Source: Raphanus sativus (taxonomy: Eukaryota; Streptophyta; Magnoliopsida; Brassicales; Brassicaceae). Taken from it: DNA of 64,000 bases. The number at the start of each line of letters is the position of its first letter. Within the stretch, counting starts at the first letter, position 1. Positions 23,037-35,512 of the stretch are shown here, one piece after another. Location of the stretch: NCBI RefSeq assembly GCF_000801105.2, contig NC_079514.1, forward strand, positions 49,604,515-49,668,514. The letters are read 5' to 3'. The notes below the pieces were generated by a model. The model was not told where the DNA came from. It saw only the letters and a list, made by a program, of their open reading frames with translations, and did no database searches. Both the position numbers and the translations under genes were made by a program.

Positions 23037-23845
23037 CAATACATTATCTTTATTCTCTATGGTTTAATATATCTTTGGTAGATATTTAATTCTGATATTT
23101 TTTTTCTTCTTCCCATCTTCTCCAACTTTTATCTACCATAAAAAAATTCATAGTGAGTTTATTTCATCAATTATATATATTTGATTATTTATTATTATCT
23201 ATTAATTATATAACATTTCTAAAAATCTAAATAATTATGAAGATATTAACAATAAATAAATTTAATTGTAAATTTAAGTTTACTTTTAATTCTAACAAAT
23301 ATGTTTAAAAATTTGGGTGAGTTTATGCAAGATGTTTTTAGGGCTATTATAAATTTAATAAATTTTCATATTTAATATATATATATATATATTACTTTTA
23401 TTTTAATATAATATATACTATAGTTATAAAATTATAAAATAGCATAGCATTACTTTTTGTTTTTATAACTTTTTAAAATTAATTTTATAATAAAATATTA
23501 GATTAATACTTACGAAATTAATGAATAAATTAATTTAAAAATATTTAAAATTTTTAGTAAAATTTTGTTAGATGTTTTTAACAGAATCTGTTATAATTAA
23601 AGTAAATTTAAATTTACAATTAAATTTATTTATTATTAATATTTTCATAATTATTAATATTTTTAGCAATATTATATAATTAATAGATAATGTAAATAAT
23701 CAAATATATATAATTGATGAAATGAAATCACTAATAATTTTTATGGTATAAAAATTGGAGAAGATGTGAAGAAGAAGAAGAAATATCAGAATTAAATATC
23801 TACAAAGATATATATTAAACCATAGAGAATAAAGACAGTGAATCA

Positions 23846-23910
23846 GTTTGTCACAGTGGTTTAGTGTTCGTACATTTACCTGGGTCATCTTGGGTTCAAA
23901 TACCACTTTC
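23846..23910 (+). repeat. Degenerate tRNA-like box in the right arm
   Basis: This is the inverted partner of the box at 22973-23036: GTCACAGTGGTTTAGTG followed by TCTTGGGTTCAAATACC. The B box has decayed in this arm (TTCAAAT instead of TTCGAAT), so the two arms have diverged independently. Confidence 0.5.
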
Positions 23911-24182
23911 AATAGATTTGGTAAAACAAATTTTAATAAGTATTATTTTAAATCGTAAATAAACAATTTAGTGACACAAAAGCTTCCGTTAATGATATAT
24001 CATCATCTCTAAACGTTTGATTAACAGAAAAATTGTCAATATATGATTTAGTCTACTTTTATTAGTTTGTATATGAAATTTAAAATAAATCTCAATTGAT
24101 GTATGTTTTAGCACATATCATTAATGTATGTACTGATCGGGACCGCAAGCATCTGTTGATGTATGAATAAGCCGATTTCCCA

Positions 24183-24616
24183 CAATTTTCCCTATAGACA
24201 GTCATGGATGATCGCGAGTAAGAGACTGAACGGTGTATCGGAACATTTTTAGATTTGCACAAGTATGAATATAGTATATATGTTTTAATTGGATTTCTTT
24301 GTGGACTTCGTTAATAACTATGTCTCTCTATTTGCACAATTATGAATAAGTACATTCGTCTATTTCGCTTTTAGTTGTTAAAACTAGAGAAGTAAATTTT
24401 TTGATTTCTTTAACAAAAAAAATTGTTGAAACTAAAATATCCAAGTCAACCTCAGTTCTTGAAAGTGATGTATAGAAAAGCTAATCCCCAAAATAAAATA
24501 AAAAATCTGGACAATTAAGATTTATAGATTGTAATCTAACCTCTCATGTATTTGACCTGGTCGCAAACTTTATCCTCCTTCGAGCTAGGAATCAAACTTA
24601 AGAATTCAAGGACATG
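24183..24616. other. AT-rich spacer
   Basis: I see nothing recognisable between the foldback element and the CACTA-like end. Confidence 0.4.
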
Positions 24617-24860
24617 CACTAGTAAAAATCTGCGGTAAGTCAATGTCGTGCCATTGCAGCCACGGGTTATCCATAGTCAGCTACGCTTTAGAAACTAGTC
24701 ACAATAAAAGAAAATTCGTGGCTAAACTGTGGTTATGATAGCCACGACATGGCCACAAACAGTAATATAGTAACAACAGCCACGATTTTGCTATAATTAT
24801 TTCGTGTCTTTTGTACAATAGCCATGATTTCACCACGATTTCTTACCACTTATGTAATAT
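24617..24860 (+). mobile_element. CACTA-like left end with GCCACGA subterminal repeats
   Basis: Starts CACTAGTAAAAATCTG at 24617 and is followed by repeated GCCACG/CGTGGC words in both orientations (about 24658, 24715, 24750, 24779, 24830). Arrays of short subterminal motifs next to a CACTA end are typical of En/Spm elements. No right end TTTTTACTAGTG was found, so it is a fragment or solo end. Confidence 0.45.
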
Positions 24861-25199
24861 TACTGTATGACAGTATGAGTGTGAACATATTGTGACATGA
24901 CCAAGTCTATGAATCGAAATTTTTTGTGTATCCCGCAAAATCGATCTCTTTTTAACCAGTAAAACAAATTTATTAGATTATGGGCTTTCCATTAACTATG
25001 ATACATAACAGTCCAAACTAACTAATATATAATTACAATATATGACGTAAATTCTTATATTACATCATGTCTTAGAAGGACGCTTTAATAGGGAATGTAA
25101 TGATGCATGAAAAATATGAAAACATGTTTCAAAAAAAAAATGAAAACAAAAAAAAAGCATATAAGAATATACAAAATTTCCACTTAAATCATTGAAGTA

Positions 25200-25383
25200 C
25201 AGTATAACCTCTTTAAATTAATAATTGATAGATTAATATCTCAATTAATTAATATAATTTTATAGTCCCAAATTGAGTTTTTGGTTCAATTAGTATCTCG
25301 ATAAATTAATAATCTCTATAAATTAATAAAAAATTATAGTTTTGGTGTAGTCCCAACATTATTAATTTATAGAGGTTTCACTG
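25200..25383. mobile_element. Emigrant-like MITE (mariner/pogo type), 184 bp
   Basis: The left end CAGTATAACCTCTTTAAATT and the inverted right end CAGTGAAACCTCTATAAATT match the Emigrant/pogo terminal repeat of Arabidopsis. TA flanks both sides (25198-25199 and 25384-25385), the TA target of Tc1/mariner-class elements. It is short, AT-rich and noncoding. Confidence 0.85.
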
Positions 25384-25385
25384 TA

Positions 25386-26578
25386 GTTTAGTCTAGATTT
25401 ATCTATTTAGCATTTGTTTCTTTTTGTTAAAGTTTAGATCATTGAAGCAATTCTTTCTTTCTTGCTTTCTTGAATTTCACTAATTTTCTCGTATGTGTAC
25501 CCACCAAACAAGAAAAGGTGGTCTAAAGATTTTATTTAAACTTTATTTGAGTGCTGCATTCATCTTTCCTCCTTTTGTAACATATTCACCCTTTTGCTTT
25601 AGATGAAAAGGTAGAAAATTGGGAATTTAACAACCTAGCGGCGATGTTCTTATATACAGAATTATGATTGTATTAATAAATACTAAAATGATAGCTTAAA
25701 CGATAAAATACGCTCCTATCTATCATACCAAATTATGTAAGTAAGTACTATATTGTCATGAGTGTTGTGTGTATGCGATCGTGTAAATGTAATCAAAATA
25801 GTTGGTAATATATACATTAGGTGAATCCTAGAGTTTGTGGTACACTTCCTTTAAGTTTGAATTGTCCAAAACAGTTTAATAGCTTACTATTTCTCTTCTA
25901 CAATGTCCCCACCAACACATTATATATTAATCTGCACAATTGTATAGGGTCCAAGTTTATAATGGAAATAGTCGTGCAGAACACAAAAACAGATAGATCG
26001 AGTACAAATATGGTCAATGAAGAAAACAAACGAAGCAAATGAAGTAAACCATGAATAAAAAGTAGACTAACTCAAAAGTTCAAATGATAATTTCCAAAAG
26101 TATACTACTATGAAATTTCGACTAATTGTTGATTTAAAAATATATGTGTGTATTTATTGCGGTTCTACCATTTCAACCTCAGCAAACATAATCACTATTT
26201 AAACCTTTATTGTAGTATCCATCAAACTGTTCAAAATAGAAATATCACATGCAAGATATATGTGTTCTATATAGATTAATAATCTCATGATCACACATAA
26301 ATTTTAGTTTTATCATAAATACATAAAACGTCACATCCAAAATAAAACCTAATAGCACAAAGAGGGGAAACCCGCATTGAACCATGCATGGTGATGGCTT
26401 CTCTCTCCTTCTCTGCTATATATAGAAACACATAGATACAAATAGTCACAAGGTTTCTTAGCAAAAAAAAAATAGTCACAAGGTATAAAAAAATAGTTAC
26501 AGGGTCTGGATTGGAGGGGCCAGTCTCTTGTAGATACAAATTGCTTGTGACTGTCAATATTCGAAAAGCATTTAGTAA
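25386..26578. other. Intergenic DNA
   Basis: No gene supported. Frames at 25821-26042 (+) and 26291-26600 (-) show no family features. The words ATAGTCACAAGG repeat around 26437-26500. Confidence 0.4.
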
Positions 26579-26587
26579 TTATAATAC

Positions 26588-29500
26588 GGGCTTTTATCAA
26601 GACAAACCTAAGAATTCAAGTCAATTGCAAAACTAACCCTTTTTTTTTTCTCATTACTATTCATCAATGAATTTTCCAAACCATCCTTATGTTTTCGAAA
26701 TATTTACAAAACTGCTATTATTATTTTTTTTTTAAATATTTTCGAAAATGAGAAAAAACCTATTACACCCTAAGCATTTCTTCTTATTTACAACAATGCC
26801 ATCATCATCAATTTTGCAACCACCATTGAACCACCATGTTTGAGCTCATAAAAGCTCAATAACTCAATTTTAACCACTTTTTCTCTTCTCTAACTCAACA
26901 AATCTTTCATTCCCTCTACATTTTTATCTAAAAAACTCTCACAACTTTCATTTTCATCTCACAAATTTCACATTTTCGAGTTTCTTCATTAGTAAATCGT
27001 CAAAGATGCTTCCTTTTGCTCAGTTTATGAGTTTGGACGGTTGAAAGGGTCGGAATCGAGGTTCACACCGGCAAAAGGTAGTTGTTTACATGGTTTTCAC
27101 CACTTTTTCAGTCTGTGTCGCGATGGTAGACTGCTTTATATGTCTACACAAATGTGTAGACGTACGATTCCGTCTATTTGTCAACGAACAAGTCAGTTTC
27201 GCAATTGACTTTTTAACTTTTTTTTGTAACGCAGACTTCCCCAGCAGTCTACATCCTTACTTTTGACTACAAAAACAAAAATCTACGAAGACCTACCAAG
27301 ACGGCTACGTAAAAGAGGTTGGTTTTACATTTGACCTCACTTTTGACTTTCTTAAGTAGACTTCAAAAGAAGTCTACGAAATGTAGGCTGCCAAAGAAGT
27401 CTACTTAAGGTCAGTTTTGCATTTGACCAAAACATTGACTTCGTTGAATAGGGTTAGTTTTGTATTTGACTAAAATATTTTTAAATAAAATAAATATTTT
27501 TTAAATTGTAGACTTCCAATGCAGTTTACGCATTTTTCACAAAAAAATATAGACTGTTCGTGAAGTCTACATATTTATTTTGGTCAAATGCAAAACCAAC
27601 CCATGGGTTTTGAAGTTAGACCTTATGCGAAGTCTACGAATCTGTAAACTACATATGAAATCTACATTCGAAAATCAAACAATGGTCAATTGCAAAACTA
27701 ACCTTTTTTCAAAAAAAATTGAAACATGTAGACTACATATGAAATCTACCTTCGAAAGTCAAAACTTGGATGAGTTCTGGTCAATAACAAAAACTAACAT
27801 TTTTTATGTGGTAGACTAAAAAGGAAGTCTAAATGTATAAAGTCAAAACTTGGATGAGTTCTGGTCAAATAAAAAAAGTAACCCGTAAAATTTTCAATTG
27901 CAAAAACTAACCCAAATAGTAGACCTATTTGACCGTTTCTACAAATGTAAACTAAAACGAACGTCTACACTGTCGTAGACTGATTGAACAGTCTACATAG
28001 GAAAATAAATTAAAACTGAATTTATGTATTATTCATAAATGTTTTGGTAGATTTTTTTGTTTGAAAGTGTGTGTTAGTTAACCCTAATGGGTTTGAGTGA
28101 TTTTAAAAAGAAAAACAGTTGTAATTATGAAATTATAGTACTTTTGATTTTACTATGTTGTTAGGTGTTAATTGTAGACATATTTGTATGTCTACGTTTG
28201 TAGTTTTATGAAACATGAAATATTTATTCGTTAATTATGTAAACTTGTATTTTTTTGGAGACAATGACTCAATTACCGGCCGTATACGGAGAATGAGTGG
28301 AGACAGGCTCTTTGTTGGAGTTGGGAGAATGTTCTGTATATATGATGGTTGTACACATGGTGAACTTATGCATGTCACGAATGATCGACAAGTGCAGAAT
28401 TTGATTGAGTTATCTAATACACACTTTGTACGTCTTTGTGTATCAAGTCAAAGCTAAGTACACTACAAATTTTTGGTTTGGATATATGTTATATAACAAG
28501 TGTAGACGTCTTTCTAAATTTAAGAATGTAGACTACATTTGAAGTCTACGTCATAAATTCTATTAGAAGTGCATTTGTGTATTAATCATCATATATTTTT
28601 ACTATATAGTTATGTTACAGTGTGTGTTAGTAAATTTTAATGGTTTTGGATGAATTTCAAAAGTTAATGTGTTATAATTATACACTTGAATTTTTTTGCA
28701 AAAATTTGTGATTAGTTTTACTCTTAAAATTTCTTGAAATTTTTGTTTAGATTTTCTTCTACTCACATGTGTGTTAGTTATTGTTTTACCTCATGGTGGT
28801 TTCACTTGTTTGGTTGATTAGTTCTTGTAAAAAATCAATATCTAACAACAAATTAATACTATCATACAAGTGAAATAAAACTAAAAGTGAATACAATTTT
28901 TATTGATTATGCATCCAAAATTATTAAAAATGAATATTTTATTATGAGAAAATATTACAAAGGAATTTATTTGACTGTGTTTGATTTTTCATAATCTTGA
29001 TGCCTCAAATAAAATCTTGGAAAAAGTACCTGCAAAGTAAGATAAATTTATGAGAAAAAAATAAGATACAAAAATAAATTATATTTTAGTAGACTTTTTA
29101 TTAAGTCTACTTAAAGTTTATTGTTCAATAGACTTCAGTTGAAGTCTACACTAACGGAAAACTTTCAGACCCAAAATTGTACATTTAGAAATTTGAAATT
29201 TTTTTTTTCTGAAGATATTTCAAAAACTAATTTTTTGTCAACCTTGTATCAAAGAAAAAATATAAAATATGAATCTATAAATTTAGTTCAATATAAACAC
29301 AAAATATATCTATAATGAATAAATGTAAATCTTACATTTTTAGGAAGATGATTTGAAAATTTTGGAAGAGAGTATTTGCAAAATAAAATAATTTTATGAG
29401 AAATAAAATAAAATTAAAATAATATTTGAGTGAGTTTTAAATGAAATCTACTTAAAAATCAAGGCTATTAGACTTCAAGTGAAGTCTACCAGCCCTGACT

Positions 29501-31379
29501 TTTAGATAGACTTCATTTGAAGTCTACCATATAGAAAAAAATAATAAATCTGAAAAATGTATATATTAAAAAATATCAAATAAGTTTAAATCTAAAAGCT
29601 TTAGAAAATATAATTTATATGAAAATAGTAATAAACTAAAGACATAGAGTTTGAATATGTAGCTTTATTTTAATATAATTACAGAAAGAAATATTTAAAA
29701 TCTATAAATGTAATTCTTACATCTTTTGGAGGAGGAGATAACAACCATGGAAGAAAATACCTGCAAAATAAGATAAATATTAAAAAAGCATAAGAAAAAG
29801 ACTAAAATCATATTTTGGTAGACTTCCAGTGAAGTCTACTTAAAATGTGTGGTTTAGTTAACTTTATAAGCAGACTTCATTTAAAGTCTACACTGTCAGA
29901 TAATTTTCAGATTTGAAAAAATCTATACATTTTGAAATATGAAAAACAGTTTTAAATCTGAAAATAATTTAAAATAAAATTTATCAGATAAAATAGTATA
30001 AAAGTAAATGCACAGAGTTTGATCTATAACTTTATTTGATTATAAACTTATAAATACACATTTAAAATCTATAGATCTAAACTTACATTTTAGAGGAGGA
30101 GATGAAAACCATCAATGGTAATACCTGCAAAAAGATATGTGAGAAAGAAATAACATAAAAATACACATTTAAAGTCTATAGATCTAAAACTTACATTTTT
30201 AAAGGAGAAGATGAAAACCATGAATCATAATACCTAAAATGACAACATAACTTTGTGAGAAAAACATGAGAGGATTTTAGAGAGAAATGAGAGAGTTTAG
30301 AGAGAAGGGAGAGAGTTTTAGAGAGAAGTGAGAGAGTTTTATAAAATTGTGCAGCCATTTTAGAGAGAGATTGTGTAAATTTCATTTATATATGGAGACA
30401 TAAATGTAACTAGGTTAAAAGATTGCCGACATTGTAGACTTCTTTTGAAGTCTACTAAAATTAAAAATTAAGAGTAGGTTTTATTGTAACGTAGTAGACC
30501 TTATTGAATGTCTACAATGATAATTTTATTATTGTTGTTAATTCATTATTGTTTTAATAATTTTAACATAAAATTTACTGAACTTTATTTTTATTTTTTA
30601 TTTAATAGTTATAGTATGTGATTTCACATTTTATTCTTAAAACTCAATTTAATTTAAAATAATAATTTTTTGTTAACAAAATTTAAAAATATAGACTGAA
30701 AACGACGTCTCTGGCATTATAGACTTTATTGTAGATCTACGAAACCCTAAACCACAAATCTCAAACCCTAAATAGTTTGTTTGATAATCAAAAAGTTTCC
30801 TTTACTGTATCAAATATCAAAATTACACAAAATATAAACTACAAAAAATTAATAAGCAGATTTAAGTCAATAAAACAAAAAAAATCAAAATCTAAAGTCT
30901 AACCCTAAAAATTTACCACTAAGAGACATAACATGTTACAATTTTTTGTTTCTAAACTATGAACATGGTTTAACATATGGTTACCAATTTAGTATATATT
31001 CCTTAAAATTGTTCAGTTATATACAATATTAATATAGTTACTTCATATTATCTATTATATTGATGATTAGTTCAAATCTATCACAATAATTATTTTTATG
31101 CAATTTTAAAATTAAATTAGTAGATTAAATTTTGGTGTAGACTACACATCAAGTCTACAATTTAGACTTCGCTGGAGGTCTAAAAATATGTAGACTTCAG
31201 TCTTCTACATGTAGACTTCCAAAAGGATAGAAACGTAAATACAACCCCGTTTTTTTGTTTAGTCATAAAGACTAAATAGTATTTTCATCAGCCCTTTAGG
31301 TTGGTTCTGCATTTGACTGAAATTGGGGTACACCAATGTATTTGACTTCAATATTTAGGTTAGTTTTAGCAATTCTCCC
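26588..31379. mobile_element. MULE-like element, 4.79 kb, with 9-bp TSD and a dense palindrome array
   Basis: It is flanked by perfect TTATAATAC copies at 26579-26587 and 31380-31388, the 9-bp duplication expected of Mutator-like elements. The termini are imperfect inverted repeats of about 45 bp (left GGGCTTTTATCAAGACAAAC; right, inverted, GGGAGAATTGCTAAAACTAA), sharing an AACCTAA-x2-ATT-x-AAGTCAA core. The interior holds about 27 imperfect palindromes of the form GTAGACTT-N(4-6)-AAGTCTAC between about 27129 and 31220. No intact transposase is visible; only short frames such as 28215-28457 remain, so it is non-autonomous. Confidence 0.8.
28215..28457 (+). pseudogene. Short unrecognised frame inside the MULE-like element
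   Basis: An 80-codon frame containing SITGRIRRMSGDRLFVGVGR followed by MFCIYDGCTHGELMHV. It is the most protein-like frame in the element, with balanced composition unlike the AT-rich surroundings. It could be what is left of an N-terminal domain of a MULE protein, but I do not recognise it well enough to assign a function. Confidence 0.3.
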
Positions 31380-31388
31380 TTATAATAC

Positions 31389-33080
31389 ACTCATGAATTC
31401 TACATAACCCAAAAAGAAAAAGACAAACAAGGATTTGTTTGTATTTCATCGACAATGAAAATAGTTATCTTCAGCGTTTCTTCGACCAATAATTCATTCT
31501 TCCATTGTTCATCGATTTGCCAATATTTTAATTGCGTTGGTGTGCGTCTAATATAGAATTATAGATGGATATTGGGTAGAGTTATTGGAGAAGAAAGGAA
31601 CACTGAGACAGGATCTGCGGACATTCACCGTTTGAGGGGAAGCCGACCATTGATGCGCACCAATGCAATTGTTCTCTCCTTCTTTCTAGAGGAATTTTGT
31701 TTCTTTTTGGTTTTGTCAAATCATATCTCCCAAAATAAAATGGAATAAGTAATAACATAAGCAAAAAATAATAATAATAATAATATATAATGGTTTTATC
31801 GGATTAATCATGCATGTAAGTATAATAACAGTAGACAATCACAACCCCAACAGCTTAATTATTGCAATTAAATTTGAGTTTTCTCTAGGGTCCTCGCACT
31901 TGATTAGCAATTTTTATTAATTGTCGAATTCCTATATGTGTTTTTTAACTTTGTATCCCTTTTATATTAGTATGATTAAGAGATCTATGATGAGGACAGC
32001 CATTTGTGAAAGTGTATACGCTAAAACAGATGTAAAAACTAGCAAAAATGTGGGATAACAGCTCATTTTAGCACAAAATCATACACTTAAAAATTTATGG
32101 TATTAGTATCGTTTTAGGCAATTAAAAATACAAATATTTTCTATCAGTATTTTTATCATTTCTTTTCTTGTATTTTATACAATTTAAATATTAAAATCGA
32201 TTGTACCCTTGGTTTAGATTTCTAAATTATTTTAAGAATCAATCTGTTGAGATAAGTCATTATTGAATACTAAATAAAAAAAGAAACAATTTGATATTGT
32301 GTATGCCTTTTGTTTTTGTTTCTTTTGTAAAACTGTTCACTATAGTGATATATATGTCCTCTTAAAACTAAACGTTGGGGTAAAAGTACTCGTGTTTTGA
32401 AAACCCTATTTGGATCCGTAGTTGAACCGATAAATCCGATAACCCAAAATATATTTGGTTTGAATTTTGTGAAAAAATCAAAATTTAAAAACCCAATAAA
32501 ACACGTAAAAACTCACTAAAACCCGGAACTCAGTTACCAGTTAAACTAATATATAACTTTTATTTATTATTTTAATAGTTTTTATTTGAAGAATATAAAC
32601 TGAACGATGGTAGAGAAATCAAAATTAGTTGATTTGATTTAGTGTTAGTTTATTTTTGTTATCGATAGTTTGTTAATGATGTTTTACTTTTGATTTATTT
32701 TAGATTTGAAGTTTAATTTTATTATTCACATTAGATAATTAAATATTAATGAATTTGTTAAATTTCATAACTCTTAGCATGTTATAAAATTTATTTAGAT
32801 AGTCTAAACTATTTTTCGATATTTGTATGTCAAATGAAATAAAATATAAAAAATTAAAGTTAAGTATTTTCTAAATATCCAAACTGTTATTCTATTTTTT
32901 ATAAAAACATTTAGAAAATACTTAATATATTCATTTATCTATATGATAAAACTACTTCATTTATTAACTTACTGTTGATTTGTAGTTGACCTGATGACCC
33001 AATGATTCAGAGCGCCATCCATTTAACGTCGGATCAGATTTAAAAACATTGGGTAAAAGTAAATAATATTTTATTTTAAA
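31389..33080. other. Intergenic AT-rich DNA
   Basis: I see no supported gene. Words such as AACCGATAAATCCGATAACCC at about 32425 resemble degraded repeats seen elsewhere in Brassicaceae. Confidence 0.4.
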
Positions 33081-33262
33081 CTTTGATTTAATATATTTAT
33101 TTATCTATAAATGAGTATCTAATCCTTGAATTTATCTTGTTTTCAAGGTCCAAAGTGATTAAAATAAATATATTAAACTTTGATTTAATATATTTATTTA
33201 TCTATAAATGAGTATCTAATCCTTGAATTTATCTTGTTTTCAAGGTCCAAAGTGATTAAAAT
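33081..33262. repeat. Near-perfect tandem duplication, period 97 bp
   Basis: The sequence starting CTTTGATTTAATATATTTAT at 33081 repeats from 33178, with no difference I could see over about 85 bp. It looks like a very recent local duplication. It lies in noncoding DNA. Confidence 0.85.
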
Positions 33263-34490
33263 GGCCTTCTGTTTTTTTTTCTGGGAGAAAAGGTGTTTAA
33301 GATAAGAAATTTTGCATTTTGTTTGGGATGAGAGCAGATCTCCAGAAAGGAGTGGCATTATCTTTGTGTGATGATGTATCTGCACCTCAGATGCTTTATT
33401 ATCATTTTTTCCAAATACGTACTTTATGTTTCTTTTTCTATTTAAATAATTCTGTTTCACTCATATTAGATATAATAAATTCCAATTATTCCATACAGCC
33501 AATTTATTACGATGGAGTATCTTTTTTTATGTCATACTGGCTAAAACTTACTGTTTTTGGTGCTTGGTTTTCTTTTGCATGATAATAATATTTATACTCT
33601 TCAACCTAGCTAGCCCTAATCTCAATAGGTAGTCATTTAATCTCTACTTAACCTAGTTTTTCTTACTAATACATTTTAAGCTAGTCGTGTGGAGCTAACC
33701 CGTTTTTTTTAGGCTAACCCGTTGTTTTAAGCATATAACCCATAGATACGAAGTACGTATACTTGCATGATTTTAAAATGGTAAATTAGTAATTCAAAAC
33801 CCCTATAACACAACGGAGACAATATCTATAATTAATTTGTTAATAATCAAACCAGATCTGTAACTAAAAGTAAAGAATTAAAAAATTTATCATTTGTTTT
33901 GTTTTAGAGAATTTTATCATTTTATCATTTCTAAAATAGAGTGAAATAGAATGAAATATGAAATTGTGTTGTTAGAGTAATTTTACTCTATTTTTTCTTC
34001 TATTCCATTTGAAAAAATGAAATTTTACATCAGATATGCTCCTAGTCTAAAAGATTACATCAACAAATTATCATATCAAGCATTGTCTTTTTTTTTATTG
34101 GCCATAGTTCCACATTAAAGTACGTGACTTTAGATTTGAATATGGCATATATATGAACAAACTTTATTTACATCATTAAATGGTATTGCATTGCCTCCGT
34201 TGTGATCAATGTATAATTAGACATACAATTTTGGTTAAGGATCAAAAGTTCGAATTCTTACGGTTTAAAGGAAAAATGAAATCAAACGGTAAACAGAAAA
34301 GTTCCAGTTAATAATTGTAAGTTAATTACACCCCAAGAAAATTGTAAGTTGAACAAAGAATAAGGGCCTACATATATATCTGAATGAAATAATTACTTTG
34401 CGACTAATATACATTCGTAGTTGACTTGCTCATATATTTTTGCGGGTTGAAGTCTGTTTTTTAGTTTCCACTCCAGGTTGAACAAAATAA
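33263..34490. other. Intergenic DNA upstream of NTT/WIP2
   Basis: No gene supported. A small region at 33915-34040 has TAGAGTAA/ATTTTACTCTA symmetry and may be a degraded MITE. Confidence 0.4.
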
Positions 34491-34502
34491 ATCACTCCAT
34501 AA

Positions 34503-34540
34503 TCTCTCTCTCTCTCTCATCCCATCCCATCCCATCACAA
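34503..34540 (+). repeat. (TC)n and (ATCCC)n microsatellites in the NTT leader
   Basis: A CT run followed by three to four CATCC/ATCCC units, about 100 bp upstream of the NTT/WIP2 ATG. CT-rich leaders are common in plant genes, and this tract probably lies in the 5' UTR. Confidence 0.65.
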
Positions 34541-34631
34541 TCTCCATCTTCATCTCCATCCTTGTGTCTTCTTGTATAAAGATAATCCCACAAGCCAAAA
34601 GAGTAAAAAATTATTCCCTTCTCTCTTCACC

Positions 34632-35142
34632 ATGACTGATCCTTATTCCAATTTATTCACAGGCTGGTTCAAGCCCAACCCGTTTCACAATTATCTTAAT
34701 TCATCCACTAACCTTCCTCCTCCTTCTCCATTCTTCTTGATACCTTACTCCGGAGACCTCCGCCGTCCACCACCAACTCCTCCTCCTTCCCCTCCTCTCC
34801 GTGAAGCCCTCCCTCTCCTCAGCCTTAGCCCCGCCAACAAACAGCAAAACCACCATGACCTAATTCAAGAACCGCCTTCGACCTCCATGGATGTTGACTA
34901 CGGTCATCATCACCAACAAGATGATCATAATCTCGATGACGATGACCATGACGTCACCGTTTCTCTACGGATAGGCCTTCCAAGCCCTAGTACTCGAGAT
35001 ATGACCTCTTTGCTCATGATGTCTTCTTCCTCCTCTTCCTCTAGGACTACTCATCATCATGAGGACATGAACGATAAGAAAGATCTCGACAACGACCACC
35101 ATCACGGAGGAGCCGGAGGAGGAGAAGATGACGACGAAGATT
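34632..35142 (+). CDS. NTT: WIP zinc-finger protein NTT/WIP2, N-terminal part, truncated by gap
   Basis: The start MTDPYSNLFTGWFKPNPFHN and the following proline-rich LRRPPPTPPPSPPLREALPL and ALPLLSLSPANKQQ segments match the N terminus of Arabidopsis NTT/WIP2 (At3g57670), a nuclear C2H2 zinc-finger transcription factor needed for transmitting-tract development. About 170 residues are present, including DVTVSLRIGLPSPS and acidic, His-rich stretches up to GGGEDDDED. I chose the ATG at 34632, not the in-frame one at 34572, because it matches the family start. The N run removes everything after that; the WIP motif and four zinc fingers are not seen on the other side. The gene may be whole in the organism and cut only in the assembly. 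Confidence 0.9.
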
Positions 35143-35242
35143 NNNNNNNNNNNNNNNNNNNNNNNNNNNNNNNNNNNNNNNNNNNNNNNNNNNNNNNNNN
35201 NNNNNNNNNNNNNNNNNNNNNNNNNNNNNNNNNNNNNNNNNN
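35143..35242. other. Assembly gap, 100 N
   Basis: Exactly 100 N, a conventional placeholder for a gap of unknown size. It interrupts NTT/WIP2. The sequence after it does not continue that gene. Confidence 0.95.
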
Positions 35243-35512
35243 TTTTGAAGATTTTATTTAAGAAAATAAGATCAAATATTTTCGGTATATTACTAATTAA
35301 CTAATTTTACGGTTAGTTTATAGAGTATAGTATATGTTTAGATGTACCAACATATATCTCTAAGAATTCTAAAAATCAGTCTAGTGATGCCATATGGCAT
35401 AACTCACATATTGTAATGATTCTCAATTAATATATAAGAGACTGAAGATAATGCATATGTTTTTGGTAAGTAATTTATGAAAAAGACATTGAGTCAATTT
35501 AATTCTTTATAA
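35243..35512. other. AT-rich DNA after the gap
   Basis: No gene seen. It does not contain the missing zinc-finger region of NTT. Confidence 0.5.

Larger units (their letters stand above)
22698..24182. mobile_element. 1.49-kb foldback element with arms of about 620 bp
   Basis: The two halves are inverted copies. The left end TGGGAAATCGG at 22698 matches the reverse complement of the right end at 24182. Matching pairs continue inward: TCCCGATCAGTACATA, CATGTGCTAAAACATACATC, AAACGTTTAGAGATGATGA, TTTAATTGTAAATTTAA. The arms run about 22698-23335 and 23560-24182 around a short AT-rich loop. The flanks CAATTTCA and CAATTTTC could be a decayed 8-9 bp target duplication. Long inverted arms suggest a MULE-type or Foldback element. 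No transposase is present. Transcribed, it would form a long hairpin and could be a source of siRNA. Confidence 0.82.

Noticed and set aside
26588..31379. The repeated GTAGACTT/AAGTCTAC motif as a CRISPR-like array
   Set aside because: Spacing is irregular (tens to hundreds of bases), the motif varies, and it lies within a MULE-like element of a plant genome.
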